From positions 1,116,001-1,180,000 of the forward strand of contig JABFRS010000001.1 in NCBI GenBank assembly GCA_013141055.1: 64,000 nt of DNA, written 5' to 3'. The translations under genes and the position numbers were made by a program. The DNA comes from Cyclobacteriaceae bacterium (GTDB taxonomy: Bacteria > Bacteroidota > Bacteroidia > Cytophagales > Cyclobacteriaceae). Of this stretch, positions 43,366 to 52,605 are shown piece after piece (the stretch's first letter is position 1; each line of letters begins with the position of its first letter). A model generated the notes under the pieces. That model was given only the letters and a program-made list of their open reading frames with translations, was not told where the DNA came from and did no database searches.

Positions 43366-45027
43366 CTAAGCCTTCTTAGCCTCTTTAGCCCACATATCCC
43401 TTAACGTAACCGTGCGATTGAATACAAGTTTTTTCTCTGTCGAGTCAGTATCGCGATAAAAATATCCAACGCGCATAAATTGATACCGGTCTTCAGCTTT
43501 ACCTTCCGCCAATGCAGGTTCTGCATATGCTCTGGGAAGTATCTTCAGAGATTCAGGATTCAAATGATTTTTGAAATCATCTTCGATCTGGCTAAGGTCT
43601 TCAACACTAAACAAACGATCATACAATCTTACCTCAACTTCCAACGCATGCGGCACGCTCACCCAATGAATAACTCCTTTGACATTTATGCCTGAAACAT
43701 CTGAACCACTCTTGCTTTCAGGAATATAGGTACAGTGAAGTTCAGTCACATTACCGGAAGCATCTTTGATAACTTCGTCACACTTAATAATATAGGCACT
43801 TTTTAATCGAACCATTTGTCCGGGAGCCAGACGGAAGTATTTCTTCGCTGGCACTTCCATGAAGTCATCCTTTTCGATATAGAGGTCGCGACTAAAAGGA
43901 ATATCTCTTGACCCTGTGGCTGGATCTTCTGTATTATTTTCACTGGGAAGCATTTCCGATTTTCCCTCAGGGTAGTTCGTGATAACAACCTTGATTGGAT
44001 CAGAGACCACCATTCTTCTCAATGAGATTTTGTTAAGATGCTCACGCACACAAAACTCAAGAACTCCAAGATCAATCAGGTTCTCACGCTTTGCGACACC
44101 GATCTTGTCACAAAATTCACGAATACTCTCCGGTGTATAGCCTCTTCTTCTCAAAGCAGAGATCGTCGGCATGCGAGGATCATCCCACCCGGTTACATTA
44201 TTATCATTCACCAACTGCAGTAACTTGCGTTTGCTCATGATGGTATAAGTGAGATTCAATCGTGCAAATTCATACTGATGCGATGGATAAATACCAAGCT
44301 TGGATATAAACCAATCGTATAGTTCACGATGCGGGATGAACTCAAGGGTACAAATGCTGTGAGTAATGTTCTCAATGGCATCACTCTGGCCATGGGCAAA
44401 ATCATACATTGGGTAGATACACCATGTATCACCCGTACGATGATGATGAGCATGCTTGATGCGATAGATGATAGGGTCGCGCATATGCATATTAGGGCTT
44501 GCGAGATCTCCTTTTGCACGAAGTACTTTTTCCCCGTCTTTGTACTTTCCTGATTTCATCTCTTCAAACAACCTGAGATTTTCCTCTATACTCCTGCTTC
44601 TGAAAGAAGATGGAACTCCTGGCTTAACAGGGGTTCCTTTTTGCGCAGCAATTTCTTCACTAGTACTATCATCTACATATGCGAGATCTTTTCTAATAAG
44701 CACTGTGGCGAACTCGTAGAGTTTTCCGAAGTAGTCGGATGCATAAAATTCATTCGACCAGTTAAATCCCAGCCAACGCACATCCCCTTTTATGCCATCT
44801 ACATATTCGGTTTCTTCCGTTACCGGATTTGTGTCGTCAAAGCGCAAATTTGTTTTACCGCCATGCTTGAGGGCAAGGCCAAAGTTTAGGCATATGCTTT
44901 TAGCATGCCCCAGGTGAAGATATCCATTAGGCTCGGGCGGAAAACGGGTAATAATTCCCTGGAATTTCCCCTCCTTCAGATCATTTTCAACAATTTCTTC
45001 CAGGAAGTTTAAGCTCTTTTCCTCCAT
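43366..45027 (-). CDS. glnS: Glutaminyl-tRNA synthetase
   Basis: 553 residues, class I synthetase of the GlnRS type. The HIGH motif is HLGH within PPEPNGYLHLGHAKS (about 27-41). The KMSK motif is IMSKRKL (about 265), and RFDDTNPVTEE (about 62-72) binds the acceptor end. The two C-terminal beta-barrels that read the anticodon are present (about 340-553). Its presence implies direct charging of tRNA-Gln. It is convergent with the START-domain gene and divergent from the AraC-type gene at 45155. Confidence 0.96.
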   Translation of the reverse strand: MEEKSLNFLEEIVENDLKEGKFQGIITRFPPEPNGYLHLGHAKSICLNFGLALKHGGKTNLRFDDTNPVTEETEYVDGIKGDVRWLGFNWSNEFYASDYFGKLYEFATVLIRKDLAYVDDSTSEEIAAQKGTPVKPGVPSSFRSRSIEENLRLFEEMKSGKYKDGEKVLRAKGDLASPNMHMRDPIIYRIKHAHHHRTGDTWCIYPMYDFAHGQSDAIENITHSICTLEFIPHRELYDWFISKLGIYPSHQYEFARLNLTYTIMSKRKLLQLVNDNNVTGWDDPRMPTISALRRRGYTPESIREFCDKIGVAKRENLIDLGVLEFCVREHLNKISLRRMVVSDPIKVVITNYPEGKSEMLPSENNTEDPATGSRDIPFSRDLYIEKDDFMEVPAKKYFRLAPGQMVRLKSAYIIKCDEVIKDASGNVTELHCTYIPESKSGSDVSGINVKGVIHWVSVPHALEVEVRLYDRLFSVEDLSQIEDDFKNHLNPESLKILPRAYAEPALAEGKAEDRYQFMRVGYFYRDTDSTEKKLVFNRTVTLRDMWAKEAKKA

Positions 45028-45154
45028 AATTCTGTTTTGAAAACCTTAAAGGTATAAAGGGTTGACGAATTAGCCGTAAAAAAGAATCGATGAGTTTTCA
45101 ATATGTTTCTGCAACTTTCCCTTGTCACAAAAGGTTAATATTGAAACACTATCT

Positions 45155-45721
45155 ATGGCGATCCTTTATATCAAAAACATGGTTTGCGACCGATGCAAAT
45201 CAGCCGTAAAAAAAGAGCTTGAAAAGCACAGGATTGAATATAGCTCCCTCGAATTAGGCGAAGTCGGGATGAAAGAACTCCCTTCCAGAAATTCTCTTCA
45301 GAGTTTCAGCAGCTCACTTCAGGAATTGGGGTTTGAATTACTGGAAGACAAGTCTGCAAGAACAGTGAATCAGATAAAAAAAACTATTATCGGATGGGTT
45401 CGTGATGAGGAATCAAAAAATAAAAGATTGAAATTCTCCTCATACCTGTCAGAAACTCTCCATAAGGACTACGGATCTCTCAGCAATCTTTTCTCCACTA
45501 TTGAAGGAACAACCATTGAACATTATTTGATCCTTCAGAAGATCGAAAGGGTAAAAGAACTGTTGGTGTACGCAGAACTTTCACTGGGAGAGATCGCCGA
45601 TCAACTGAGCTACAGCAGCGTACAACATTTGTCCAATCAATTTAAAAAGATTACTGGACTTACTCCTGGCTACTTCAAAAAGATAGGAGCGGAGAAAAGA
45701 GTGCCGCTCGACAAAGTGTAA
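45155..45721 (+). CDS. AraC family regulator with HMA-like metal-binding N-terminus
   Basis: 188 residues from the ATG at 45155. The first 70 residues resemble a degenerate heavy-metal-associated domain: LYIKNMVCDRCKSAV supplies a CxxC motif, here CDRC. The C-terminal 100 residues form an AraC/XylS double helix-turn-helix, with LSLGEIADQLSYSSVQHLSNQFKKITGLTPG as its core, given here as LSLGEIADQLSY and FKKITGLTPG. I read it as a one-component metal sensor, with the metal bound at CxxC altering DNA binding. The HMA-DUF4396 membrane gene follows after 76 bases and is the obvious target. Confidence 0.82.
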   Translation: MAILYIKNMVCDRCKSAVKKELEKHRIEYSSLELGEVGMKELPSRNSLQSFSSSLQELGFELLEDKSARTVNQIKKTIIGWVRDEESKNKRLKFSSYLSETLHKDYGSLSNLFSTIEGTTIEHYLILQKIERVKELLVYAELSLGEIADQLSYSSVQHLSNQFKKITGLTPGYFKKIGAEKRVPLDKV

Positions 45722-45746
45722 CTCTTTCATTGAATTATGTAATATC

Positions 45747-45766
45747 TACCGGCAGCTTCAGCCGTA
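45747..45766. promoter_or_regulatory. Dyad upstream of the HMA-DUF4396 gene
   Basis: TACCGGC (45747-45753) and GCCGTA (45761-45766) form an inverted repeat with one extra base, centred 40 bases before the ATG at 45798. It could be an operator for the adjacent metal-type AraC regulator. Confidence 0.3.
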
Positions 45767-45797
45767 TATTTACACACGTATTCAGGAATAATTCAAA

Positions 45798-46475
45798 ATG
45801 ACACATACATATTCAGTTAAAGGGATGACCTGCGGCGGATGCGCCAGTACCGTTCAACGTGTACTTTCATCTGTCCAGAATGTAGAAGATGTGAAGATTG
45901 ATCTTAGCAAATCAACTGCCGAAATCACGATGGATCATCATATTCCAGCGGCGATCCTTCAACAGGCATTGCAAAAATATCCTTACCAGATATCTGAAGA
46001 CGGTAATTATAAAGATATGGTCAAAACCGCAAATGAATTCTGGCAGGACAATCAAGTCTGGAAAAGAGCTTCATCAAATACCCTGAATTGCCTTATTGGA
46101 TGCTCAATAGGAGATTTTCTTATGATCATTTTCCTTCAGCGATACTACCCAGCCACATCCATGGGAGTTCAAATGGTGTTGGCAGTGATTGCAGGATTGA
46201 TTACTTCCGTATCTCTTGAAACTGTGTTATTGCATCGTCGTGAAAAACTTTCCTGGAATAGTTCATTCAAAATGGCAATCTCTATGTCATTCATTTCGAT
46301 GATTGCGATGGAGATTGTAATGAACGCAACGGATTTTATGATTACCGGAGGTAAGGCAGCTTTTGAGAATCCTATGTACTGGACAGCTTTGGCGATTGCA
46401 ATGGCAGCAGGATTTTTAGCCCCGCTACCGTATAACTATTTTAAACTGAAGAAGTACAATCAGGCGTGCCATTAG
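45798..46475 (+). CDS. HMA domain fused to DUF4396 membrane protein
   Basis: 225 residues. Residues 1-68 are a good heavy-metal-associated domain with the CxxC ligand in KGMTCGGCAST (about 8-18). After a linker, about 140 residues form four to five transmembrane helices matching DUF4396, with IGCSIGDFLMIIFLQ and FISMIAMEIVMNATDF as recognisable helices. The Met- and His-containing helices make copper or a similar soft metal plausible, but transport has not been shown for this family. It is paired with the HMA-like AraC regulator upstream. Confidence 0.85.
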   Translation: MTHTYSVKGMTCGGCASTVQRVLSSVQNVEDVKIDLSKSTAEITMDHHIPAAILQQALQKYPYQISEDGNYKDMVKTANEFWQDNQVWKRASSNTLNCLIGCSIGDFLMIIFLQRYYPATSMGVQMVLAVIAGLITSVSLETVLLHRREKLSWNSSFKMAISMSFISMIAMEIVMNATDFMITGGKAAFENPMYWTALAIAMAAGFLAPLPYNYFKLKKYNQACH

Positions 46476-46485
46476 ACTTGACACC

Positions 46486-47259
46486 TCATTTACCATAAAT
46501 ATCATTCAGAACGCCCGCCATTCTTATTCCAGCTTGCAGGATTCTCATCTTTGCTATTCCAAAATACTTAAAACCGTATTGGTAGCTCAGATTTCCATTA
46601 CCAATATCATACACCTGAGGACGATATCCCATTGACTCCAATGCCCAATCTCTCACAGTAGTAGCCTGCCATTTCTTTACAACTAATGCATCAGGTTTTA
46701 CAATTCCATTTGCCAGCTCAGTATAACTCAATTTACTATCGTCGATCATTTCACTATCCCACACGCGATGAAGATTGGAGTCGTTGCGGAACCATTTCAG
46801 TTTAACATCATTTCCACCTTTATCACCAGGCTTACCAACATGCAACGGTTGATGAACATCACCGATCATGTGAATGAGCATTTTCAAAAACTCTTTTTCC
46901 TGCTTGGCTGTGAGCTTCCCTGACTTCAGTTCTTTTGTTACCTTTTCAATCATCATGATCAATCTTCCATCCGGATTGGCTATCGATTCAACATCTTCAT
47001 ATTTTTTACCATCCGGAATTGTAGACCAATGCCAGTCGGTAGCATAGTTGTAAGTAGAATCAGAGCGGATTTCATCCATCCAATTTGAGACCATCGCAAT
47101 AGATTCCTGTTCAAGAATCATGGCAATCTTCTTTTTGGCTTTGGCATTCAGGTATTGTTCTGCGATCAGCCCGGTAGCGCGGTGACCTGTGGCCCCCCAG
47201 CCAAATGCCTGTACCATGGCAAAACACAACATTCCGAGCACTAATAGTTTCTTTTTCAT
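46486..47259 (-). CDS. S1/P1-type zinc nuclease, secreted
   Basis: 257 residues. The signal peptide ends AFG, so the mature protein begins with Trp, the residue whose amino group binds zinc in this family (WGATGHRATG). Further zinc ligands come from DWHWST, HMIGDVHQPLHVG (about 127-139) and the GGNDV segment. P1-type nucleases degrade single-stranded DNA/RNA and remove 3'-phosphates, so nucleic-acid scavenging outside the cell is likely. It is convergent with the HMA-DUF4396 gene, 10 bases apart. Confidence 0.93.
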   Translation of the reverse strand: MKKKLLVLGMLCFAMVQAFGWGATGHRATGLIAEQYLNAKAKKKIAMILEQESIAMVSNWMDEIRSDSTYNYATDWHWSTIPDGKKYEDVESIANPDGRLIMMIEKVTKELKSGKLTAKQEKEFLKMLIHMIGDVHQPLHVGKPGDKGGNDVKLKWFRNDSNLHRVWDSEMIDDSKLSYTELANGIVKPDALVVKKWQATTVRDWALESMGYRPQVYDIGNGNLSYQYGFKYFGIAKMRILQAGIRMAGVLNDIYGK

Positions 47260-47330
47260 AATTCTTTAGGGAATGGTGCAATATTAGTCTTTTCAGGAAA
47301 ACGACAAATTATTAAAGGTGATTTTACGGT

Positions 47331-47338
47331 TATCTTTG
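47331..47338 (+). promoter_or_regulatory. Candidate -7 promoter box
   Basis: TATCTTTG fits the Bacteroidota -7 consensus TAnnTTTG and lies 90 bases before the ligase gene at 47429. No clear -33 TTTG is seen, so support is limited to the -7 match and its position in a divergent intergenic region. Confidence 0.3.
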
Positions 47339-47428
47339 AGAACAGCGGCTTATCAACGTGATAACAACTGGAACTAAAATTCGTTATCATTAACACTCTG
47401 TCGGCGATAAACTCATAATATTCTAATC

Positions 47429-48670
47429 ATGACCCAACCATCACGTTTGCACATTTTTCAGGCTTACGGCGTAGAGTTGGAATATATGATCGTTGATCGC
47501 AAAACGCTGGATATCCGACCGATTGCTGATGAACTGTTGAAGCACGAGCTGGGTCATATCGGAACCAATTTTGAAAATGATGTAGTAACGTGGTCAAATG
47601 AACGAGTCCTGCATGTTATTGAGCTAAAGGCGACAAAACCCGAAAGTAATTTCAATACCCTGGAAAGTGCTTTTGCGGATAACGTAAAACGGATCAACTC
47701 AATTCTGGAACAATGGGATGCGATGCTTTTACCAACTGCTGCCCACCCGTGGATGGATCCTATGAAGGAAACAAAATTCTGGCCCCATGGAAGCAATGAC
47801 GTCTACAAGGTTTACGATAGAATATTCAGCTGTAGTGGTCATGGATGGAGTAATCTGCAAAGCACGCATCTAAACTTACCATTTTACGATGATGAAGAAT
47901 TTGTAAAGCTTCATGCAGCAATTCGTCTCGTATTGCCTATTCTTCCTGCGTTATGCGCCAGTTCGCCAATCATTGAAGGTAAAGTTACCGGCGCTCTGGA
48001 TTCAAGAATGGAGTATTACAAGAACAAGCTTGCGAAGATCCCGTCCATCACAGGAAGGGTGGTACCGGAGGGAGTCTTTTCCAAACGACAATATTCCAAC
48101 AGCATTTACGACCGTATCAAAAATGATATTGCATCCTACGATCCTGAAAATATTCTCAATCCAATCTGGCTGAACTCCCGGGGAGCAATCCCACGATTTG
48201 ACAGAGGCTCTATTGAGATCCGCATTATGGATATTCAGGAAGCGCCGCCGGCAGACATTGCCATTCAGACGCTGGTGATTGAAACAATCAAGGCGCTGGT
48301 CAGTGAGCAATTCTGCAATCTTGAACAACAGATGCGTGCAAAGACGGAAATCCTTGCCGGAATTTTAGATGATACTTCACAAACCGGACAGCAAACTGAA
48401 ATTTTATCATCGGAATATCCGGAAGCTTTTGGATTAGAAGCTCCTTGCATCGCTAAGGATCTCTGGAAGCACATCTTTTCAAAATTACTGGAAAGCAAAA
48501 ATGCAACGTTGGAAAAATGGGAACCGGAATTATCAGTTATTCTGAATGACGGGACACTTTCCGATCGCATTCTCAGATCGATGAACAGAGATGCTTCGCT
48601 TGAAAATATTAAAGAAACCTATCAGCATCTTGCGGATTGTCTTGCACAGAACAAGATGTTTATTGTTTAA
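47429..48670 (+). CDS. Carboxylate-amine ligase, glutamate-cysteine ligase family 2 (YbdK-type)
   Basis: 413 residues of the GCS2 family. GVELEYMIVD (about 15-24) starts the ATP/Mg-binding fold, followed by WSNERVLHVIELKAT, the STHLNLPF substrate region (about 147) and the late FDRGSIEIRIMD (about 255). Members ligate an amino compound to a glutamate-like carboxylate; E. coli YbdK has weak glutamate-cysteine ligase activity. No glutathione synthetase is adjacent. Normal length for the family. Confidence 0.85.
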   Translation: MTQPSRLHIFQAYGVELEYMIVDRKTLDIRPIADELLKHELGHIGTNFENDVVTWSNERVLHVIELKATKPESNFNTLESAFADNVKRINSILEQWDAMLLPTAAHPWMDPMKETKFWPHGSNDVYKVYDRIFSCSGHGWSNLQSTHLNLPFYDDEEFVKLHAAIRLVLPILPALCASSPIIEGKVTGALDSRMEYYKNKLAKIPSITGRVVPEGVFSKRQYSNSIYDRIKNDIASYDPENILNPIWLNSRGAIPRFDRGSIEIRIMDIQEAPPADIAIQTLVIETIKALVSEQFCNLEQQMRAKTEILAGILDDTSQTGQQTEILSSEYPEAFGLEAPCIAKDLWKHIFSKLLESKNATLEKWEPELSVILNDGTLSDRILRSMNRDASLENIKETYQHLADCLAQNKMFIV

Positions 48671-48684
48671 GGGGTATCGGATAT

Positions 48685-48948
48685 CTAAGCCGAAGGCCTG
48701 ATAAATTTTAAAATCTGCAGGACCAGCATCACGAAAAGAAAAACTCCTATCATCGTTAGAAAAATGGTAGCAACCATATAACTATTAGATGTCTTATTGT
48801 ATACCAGATTGTAGGCAGCTTTTCTAGGATTTGTAATCCAACGAACAATAGAATAGACATTCTCACCTAAATTCTCCCTGATAAATTGCTTTACAGGTGA
48901 GCGGGAAGACCGGATTCTTTTTCTGGAATGACTTGAACCGAATTGCAT
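48685..48948 (-). CDS. Small basic protein with one C-terminal transmembrane helix
   Basis: 87 residues from the ATG at 48948 (MQFGSSHSRK); the frame is open to 49008, which would overlap the upstream gene by 14 bases. The N-terminal half is strongly basic (KRIRSSRSPVKQF). A single hydrophobic helix occupies about 59-80, followed by RPSA. No family is recognised. It is downstream of a PH-like membrane protein gene on the same strand and probably expressed with it. Function unknown. Confidence 0.55.
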   Translation of the reverse strand: MQFGSSHSRKRIRSSRSPVKQFIRENLGENVYSIVRWITNPRKAAYNLVYNKTSNSYMVATIFLTMIGVFLFVMLVLQILKFIRPSA

Positions 48949-48994
48949 AAAACTTAAAAGCCAAAGAATAAAGGGTTCTTGATTATCTATATAT

Positions 48995-49462
48995 TTATAT
49001 GAGCCCATTTAAAGGACCACTCATCTTCATTTCAATTTCATTCTTAAGCAAAGCCGGGTCCTTAGTTCCAATACGGACAAACCTATTGGTGTCATAAAAA
49101 CTGATCTCCACAGCTTTGAAGCCTGTGATATTATATAGCATTCCGTTTACCAAAAAACGGATACCCCATCCCGAAAACCATGAGTTTTTTACTTCACGTA
49201 TCGACTTGATCCTGCTCATCGCAATTGATTTTCGGATGATGCCAACTCCAAAAGAAACAGTAATTCTTTTTTGATCCACTACGGTTTTCATCCGGTAGAA
49301 AAATATACCAACCACGATAAAAATAGAAGAGATTGTTATCATCGAACCAAGGCTTGAATTCTTGCCTGCTCCCGCAAAAAAACTCCAGATGATAAAGATC
49401 TGAGCCGGTATCATAACCAGCACTGTAGGCCATCCAAACTGCGATTCTTTAAATGTTTTCAT
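48995..49462 (-). CDS. Small membrane protein with bPH-like domain
   Basis: 155 residues from the ATG at 49462 (MKTFKESQFGW); an upstream start at 49501 is possible. Two hydrophobic helices (about 11-27 and 38-55) precede a beta-rich domain in which IRKSIAMSRIKSIREVKNSW and GWGIRF resemble the bacterial PH-like fold of YdbT-type proteins; the first of these is shown in halves as IRKSIAMSRI and KSIREVKNSW. The role is unknown. The arrangement is similar to the cassette gene at 1366-1857, without obvious sequence identity. Confidence 0.65.
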   Translation of the reverse strand: MKTFKESQFGWPTVLVMIPAQIFIIWSFFAGAGKNSSLGSMITISSIFIVVGIFFYRMKTVVDQKRITVSFGVGIIRKSIAMSRIKSIREVKNSWFSGWGIRFLVNGMLYNITGFKAVEISFYDTNRFVRIGTKDPALLKNEIEMKMSGPLNGLI

Positions 49463-49639
49463 ATCAAAATCATTAGCACTACCGTAACACAAAATAGCCA
49501 TTTAAAACGCTTTCTCCCACGAAATATACATTCTTTTCACCTGTTTAAGCCACTGATACGAGCACTCACCCGTTCGGAAATAATTCCGATGCCCAGGCTT
49601 GAAAACGGCTATTTTAGCACTCCGAAAAAAAATCAAATT

Positions 49640-51691
49640 ATGATTACAAAAATCTTATCCTTCAAAGTAAATATCCTTTTGCTCCTACTCCTTGCCGGGG
49701 TATCAGCCGTCAATGCGCAGCAGGAAAAATCAAAAGCAAAATTGATCGATCCAGCTAATATGAATCTCACTGTAAAGCCCGGTGATGAATTCAGAGAATA
49801 TGCAGGTGGTGTATGGCTTAAAAACAATCCTGTTCCAGCTAAAGAAACAAACTGGGGAAGCTTCAGTCTTCTTCGTGATTTTAATCAAAAAGCGGTTTAT
49901 AAGATTGTCACTGAAGCGGCAGCCGATAAGACCGCTCCAGCTGGTTCAGTAAAGCGACGCGTAGGTGATTTCTATGCTTCCGGAATGGATAGTCTTGGAA
50001 TTGAAAAAGCAGGATTCTCTCCTATCGCAGCTGACTATGCTCGTGCAGGATCATTGCAAAACACTCAGCAAGTAATTGATGAGATCGTTTTGGAGCGCAT
50101 TCAGGGAATCGGTTCTCCATTGTTTGGGCTTTTTGTTGGCCAGGATCGCAAACATCCACAGATCATGGCAGCACAAATATCACAAGGTGGTATCACGATG
50201 GGTGATCGTGATTATTATCTGAAGAATGATCCACGCTCAAAAAAGATACAGGATGCTTTCACCAAATACATGGTGACACTATTCAAGCTTGCTGGTGATG
50301 ATGAAGCAACTGCAAAGAAAAAAGCAGAAATAGTTTATGCAATGGAGAAGAAGCTCGCTGCAGCGCAAATGAGCCGCGTAGAGATGCGTGATCCTTATAA
50401 GACATACAATAAGTTATCGATTGCCGATTTCAGTAAAATGGCCCCAACCTTTGACTGGAAAAATACATTGGATAAATTCAAAGTTGGAGGAAGCGACAGT
50501 ATCCTCGTGAATGTTCCTAAATTTTTTGTCACTGCAGACAGTCTTTTGAAAAATGGCAGCATTCAGCAATGGCAGACTTATCTGCAATGGAACATTCTGA
50601 GAGGCGCTTCACCTTTTCTCAGTAAACCTTTTATAGATGCAAGCTTTGCATACAATCAGGCAGTGACAGGTCAGAAGATCCAGACACCACGCTGGCAACG
50701 TATGTCAACGTTGACTGATGGCACGATTGGTGAATTGCTTGGACAACTTTATGTTGAAAAACATTTCAAGCCTGAAGCAAAAGCACGCATGAAAGAGATG
50801 ATCAACAATCTTGTGAAAGCTTATGAGATCCGCATTAAACAACTCGATTGGATGAGCGAAGCAACCAAGGTAAAGGCTCTTGAAAAATTAAGAGGGTTTA
50901 CCCCTAAGGTTGGTTATCCTGACAAATGGCGCACATATGATGGATTAGTAATTAGTAGCGATGCATTCTTTCAGAATCTTCGTAATGCAGGTATCTGGCA
51001 ATACAATGAAATGGTAGCACAATTGGGGAAACCTGTTGATCGTACTCGTTTCGGAATGACACCTCCAACTGTCAACGCATACTATAGCCCCGTATTGAAT
51101 GAAATTGTTTTCCCTGCCGGAATACTACAATATCCATTTTTTAATATGGATGCTGACGATGCATTTAACTACGGTGCAATCGGTTCAGTGATTGGTCACG
51201 AGATTTCACATGGATTTGATGATTCAGGAAGTCAGTACCAGGCAGATGGAACACTAAAGAACTGGTGGACTGCAGAAGATCGTGCAAAGTTCAATGAGAA
51301 AACTAGAAAATTACAAGAGCAATTCGATGCCTACACGGTACTCGACACACTTCATGTGAATGGAAAGCTTACGATGGGTGAGAACATTGGTGATCTTGGC
51401 GGCTTGAATGCTGCTTATGAGGCCTTCAAGATGACCCCTCAGGGCAAGTCCAACACAAAAATTGATGGATTCACACCTGATCAAAGATTTTTCCTCGCAT
51501 GGGCACAGGTATGGAGAGGCAATCAATTGAATGAAAGCAAGGCGCAGATGATTCTTACTAATCCACATTCTCCTGGAGAATATCGTACGATTGGAGCACC
51601 TGTCAATATGGATGCGTGGTACAAAGCATTCAACATCAAACCAGGTGACAAACTATACAAGAAGCCTGAGGACAGAATTAAAATCTGGTAG
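49640..51691 (+). CDS. Secreted M13 family metalloendopeptidase (neprilysin/PepO-like)
   Basis: 683 residues from the ATG at 49640, which gives a signal peptide ending NAQQ; an in-frame codon at 49589 adds 17 residues before it. Peptidase M13 hallmarks are NAYYSPVLNEIVFPAGILQ (about 488), the zinc motif HEISHGFDD (about 517-525), and GENIGDLGGL (about 578) with the third zinc ligand Glu. The C-terminus KIW is the family's xxW end. It cuts peptides in the periplasm or outside. It is monocistronic, with a terminator directly after it. Confidence 0.94.
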   Translation: MITKILSFKVNILLLLLLAGVSAVNAQQEKSKAKLIDPANMNLTVKPGDEFREYAGGVWLKNNPVPAKETNWGSFSLLRDFNQKAVYKIVTEAAADKTAPAGSVKRRVGDFYASGMDSLGIEKAGFSPIAADYARAGSLQNTQQVIDEIVLERIQGIGSPLFGLFVGQDRKHPQIMAAQISQGGITMGDRDYYLKNDPRSKKIQDAFTKYMVTLFKLAGDDEATAKKKAEIVYAMEKKLAAAQMSRVEMRDPYKTYNKLSIADFSKMAPTFDWKNTLDKFKVGGSDSILVNVPKFFVTADSLLKNGSIQQWQTYLQWNILRGASPFLSKPFIDASFAYNQAVTGQKIQTPRWQRMSTLTDGTIGELLGQLYVEKHFKPEAKARMKEMINNLVKAYEIRIKQLDWMSEATKVKALEKLRGFTPKVGYPDKWRTYDGLVISSDAFFQNLRNAGIWQYNEMVAQLGKPVDRTRFGMTPPTVNAYYSPVLNEIVFPAGILQYPFFNMDADDAFNYGAIGSVIGHEISHGFDDSGSQYQADGTLKNWWTAEDRAKFNEKTRKLQEQFDAYTVLDTLHVNGKLTMGENIGDLGGLNAAYEAFKMTPQGKSNTKIDGFTPDQRFFLAWAQVWRGNQLNESKAQMILTNPHSPGEYRTIGAPVNMDAWYKAFNIKPGDKLYKKPEDRIKIW

Positions 51692-51710
51692 ATTTAAGAA
51701 AGTTAACGTA

Positions 51711-51750
51711 AGAAAAGGTGCAAGGGTTAATCCTTTGCACCTTTTCTATT
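51711..51750. terminator. Strong terminator after the M13 peptidase gene
   Basis: AGAAAAGGTGCAAGG (51711-51725) pairs with CCTTTGCACCTTTTCT (51732-51747), a long near-perfect stem around GTTAAT, with T-rich flanking sequence. It separates convergent genes. Confidence 0.85.
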
Positions 51751-51776
51751 TTATAGAGCTGGGCTTTACTGACTAT

Positions 51777-52592
51777 TCAAAAAATCCGGTAAGAAAGTCC
51801 AAGAGATGCATTAAAATTTCTTGACCCTAATTGACTTCTATCATCCTCTCGGCTTCCTTCAAAATGAGGTTGCGAGTTTGTAAAACCTCTCACAATTTTT
51901 AAGGAGATCATTGTTCTACCAATGAGATAACTGACACCAAAATTAAATCCAATATCTAATGGATTATAATACTGCCCTTCTCCAAAACTATTTCCTTCAG
52001 GCACATTCCTTGTCTGCATCTTAGAAGATAAAGTATAGAAACTGGCTTGGGTAATGGCACCAGAGCTTGTACCTGATCCGGCGACTCCTTTTTCTGAATA
52101 AGTACCTCCATCAAGTGCAAGACCCACGTAAGGCCCAATGAAAGTCTGAACTTCACTTTTCCAGAGTTTATGATGAAGCACCAGGTTAACAGGAAGTGTT
52201 ATATACTTTCTGTTTTGCGTTCTCTCAACTCCAGTATAAGAATATAATCCACCACTTACAGCCCAGTTTTCCACAACTACTCTCACCTGATTCAAACTGT
52301 AGATTAATCCCGGACGTATTGATATCTGATCATTTACTTTTATATCCACAGCAACACCGCCGTAGAATCCAAAATTTAAAGATTCAGACACTTTGCGTTT
52401 GTATATTCTGTAATCAGTTGGAGCCGGGCTTCCGTCAAAAGCGACATAAATAAAGTTGGATCCATCCGTTGGTGAATCATCATTATAGACAGATGTAGAT
52501 AAATTTACCCCTGCCTGAGGCCAGATCGTGACTTGTGAATATCCAACAGTGCTTATACATACCAAAATCAAGACAATTCTTATTGCTTTCAT
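51777..52592 (-). CDS. Outer-membrane beta-barrel (porin-like) protein A
   Basis: 271 residues from the ATG at 52592. The signal peptide ends GYSQ. The mature protein begins VTIWPQAGVNLS and consists of alternating strands ending in LSYRIF, the C-terminal aromatic signature of outer-membrane barrels. The domain resembles the PorT / outer membrane protein beta-barrel families. It is a clear paralogue of the gene just upstream (52606-53427), sharing WPxAGxN, ISIRPxLxYxxNxVxxxxxN and YNPLDIGxxxGxxY. The upstream gene ends 13 bases away, so both are on one transcript. Cargo or function unknown. Confidence 0.8.
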   Translation of the reverse strand: MKAIRIVLILVCISTVGYSQVTIWPQAGVNLSTSVYNDDSPTDGSNFIYVAFDGSPAPTDYRIYKRKVSESLNFGFYGGVAVDIKVNDQISIRPGLIYSLNQVRVVVENWAVSGGLYSYTGVERTQNRKYITLPVNLVLHHKLWKSEVQTFIGPYVGLALDGGTYSEKGVAGSGTSSGAITQASFYTLSSKMQTRNVPEGNSFGEGQYYNPLDIGFNFGVSYLIGRTMISLKIVRGFTNSQPHFEGSREDDRSQLGSRNFNASLGLSYRIF

Positions 52593-52605
52593 CAAAGTTT
52601 GCTTT

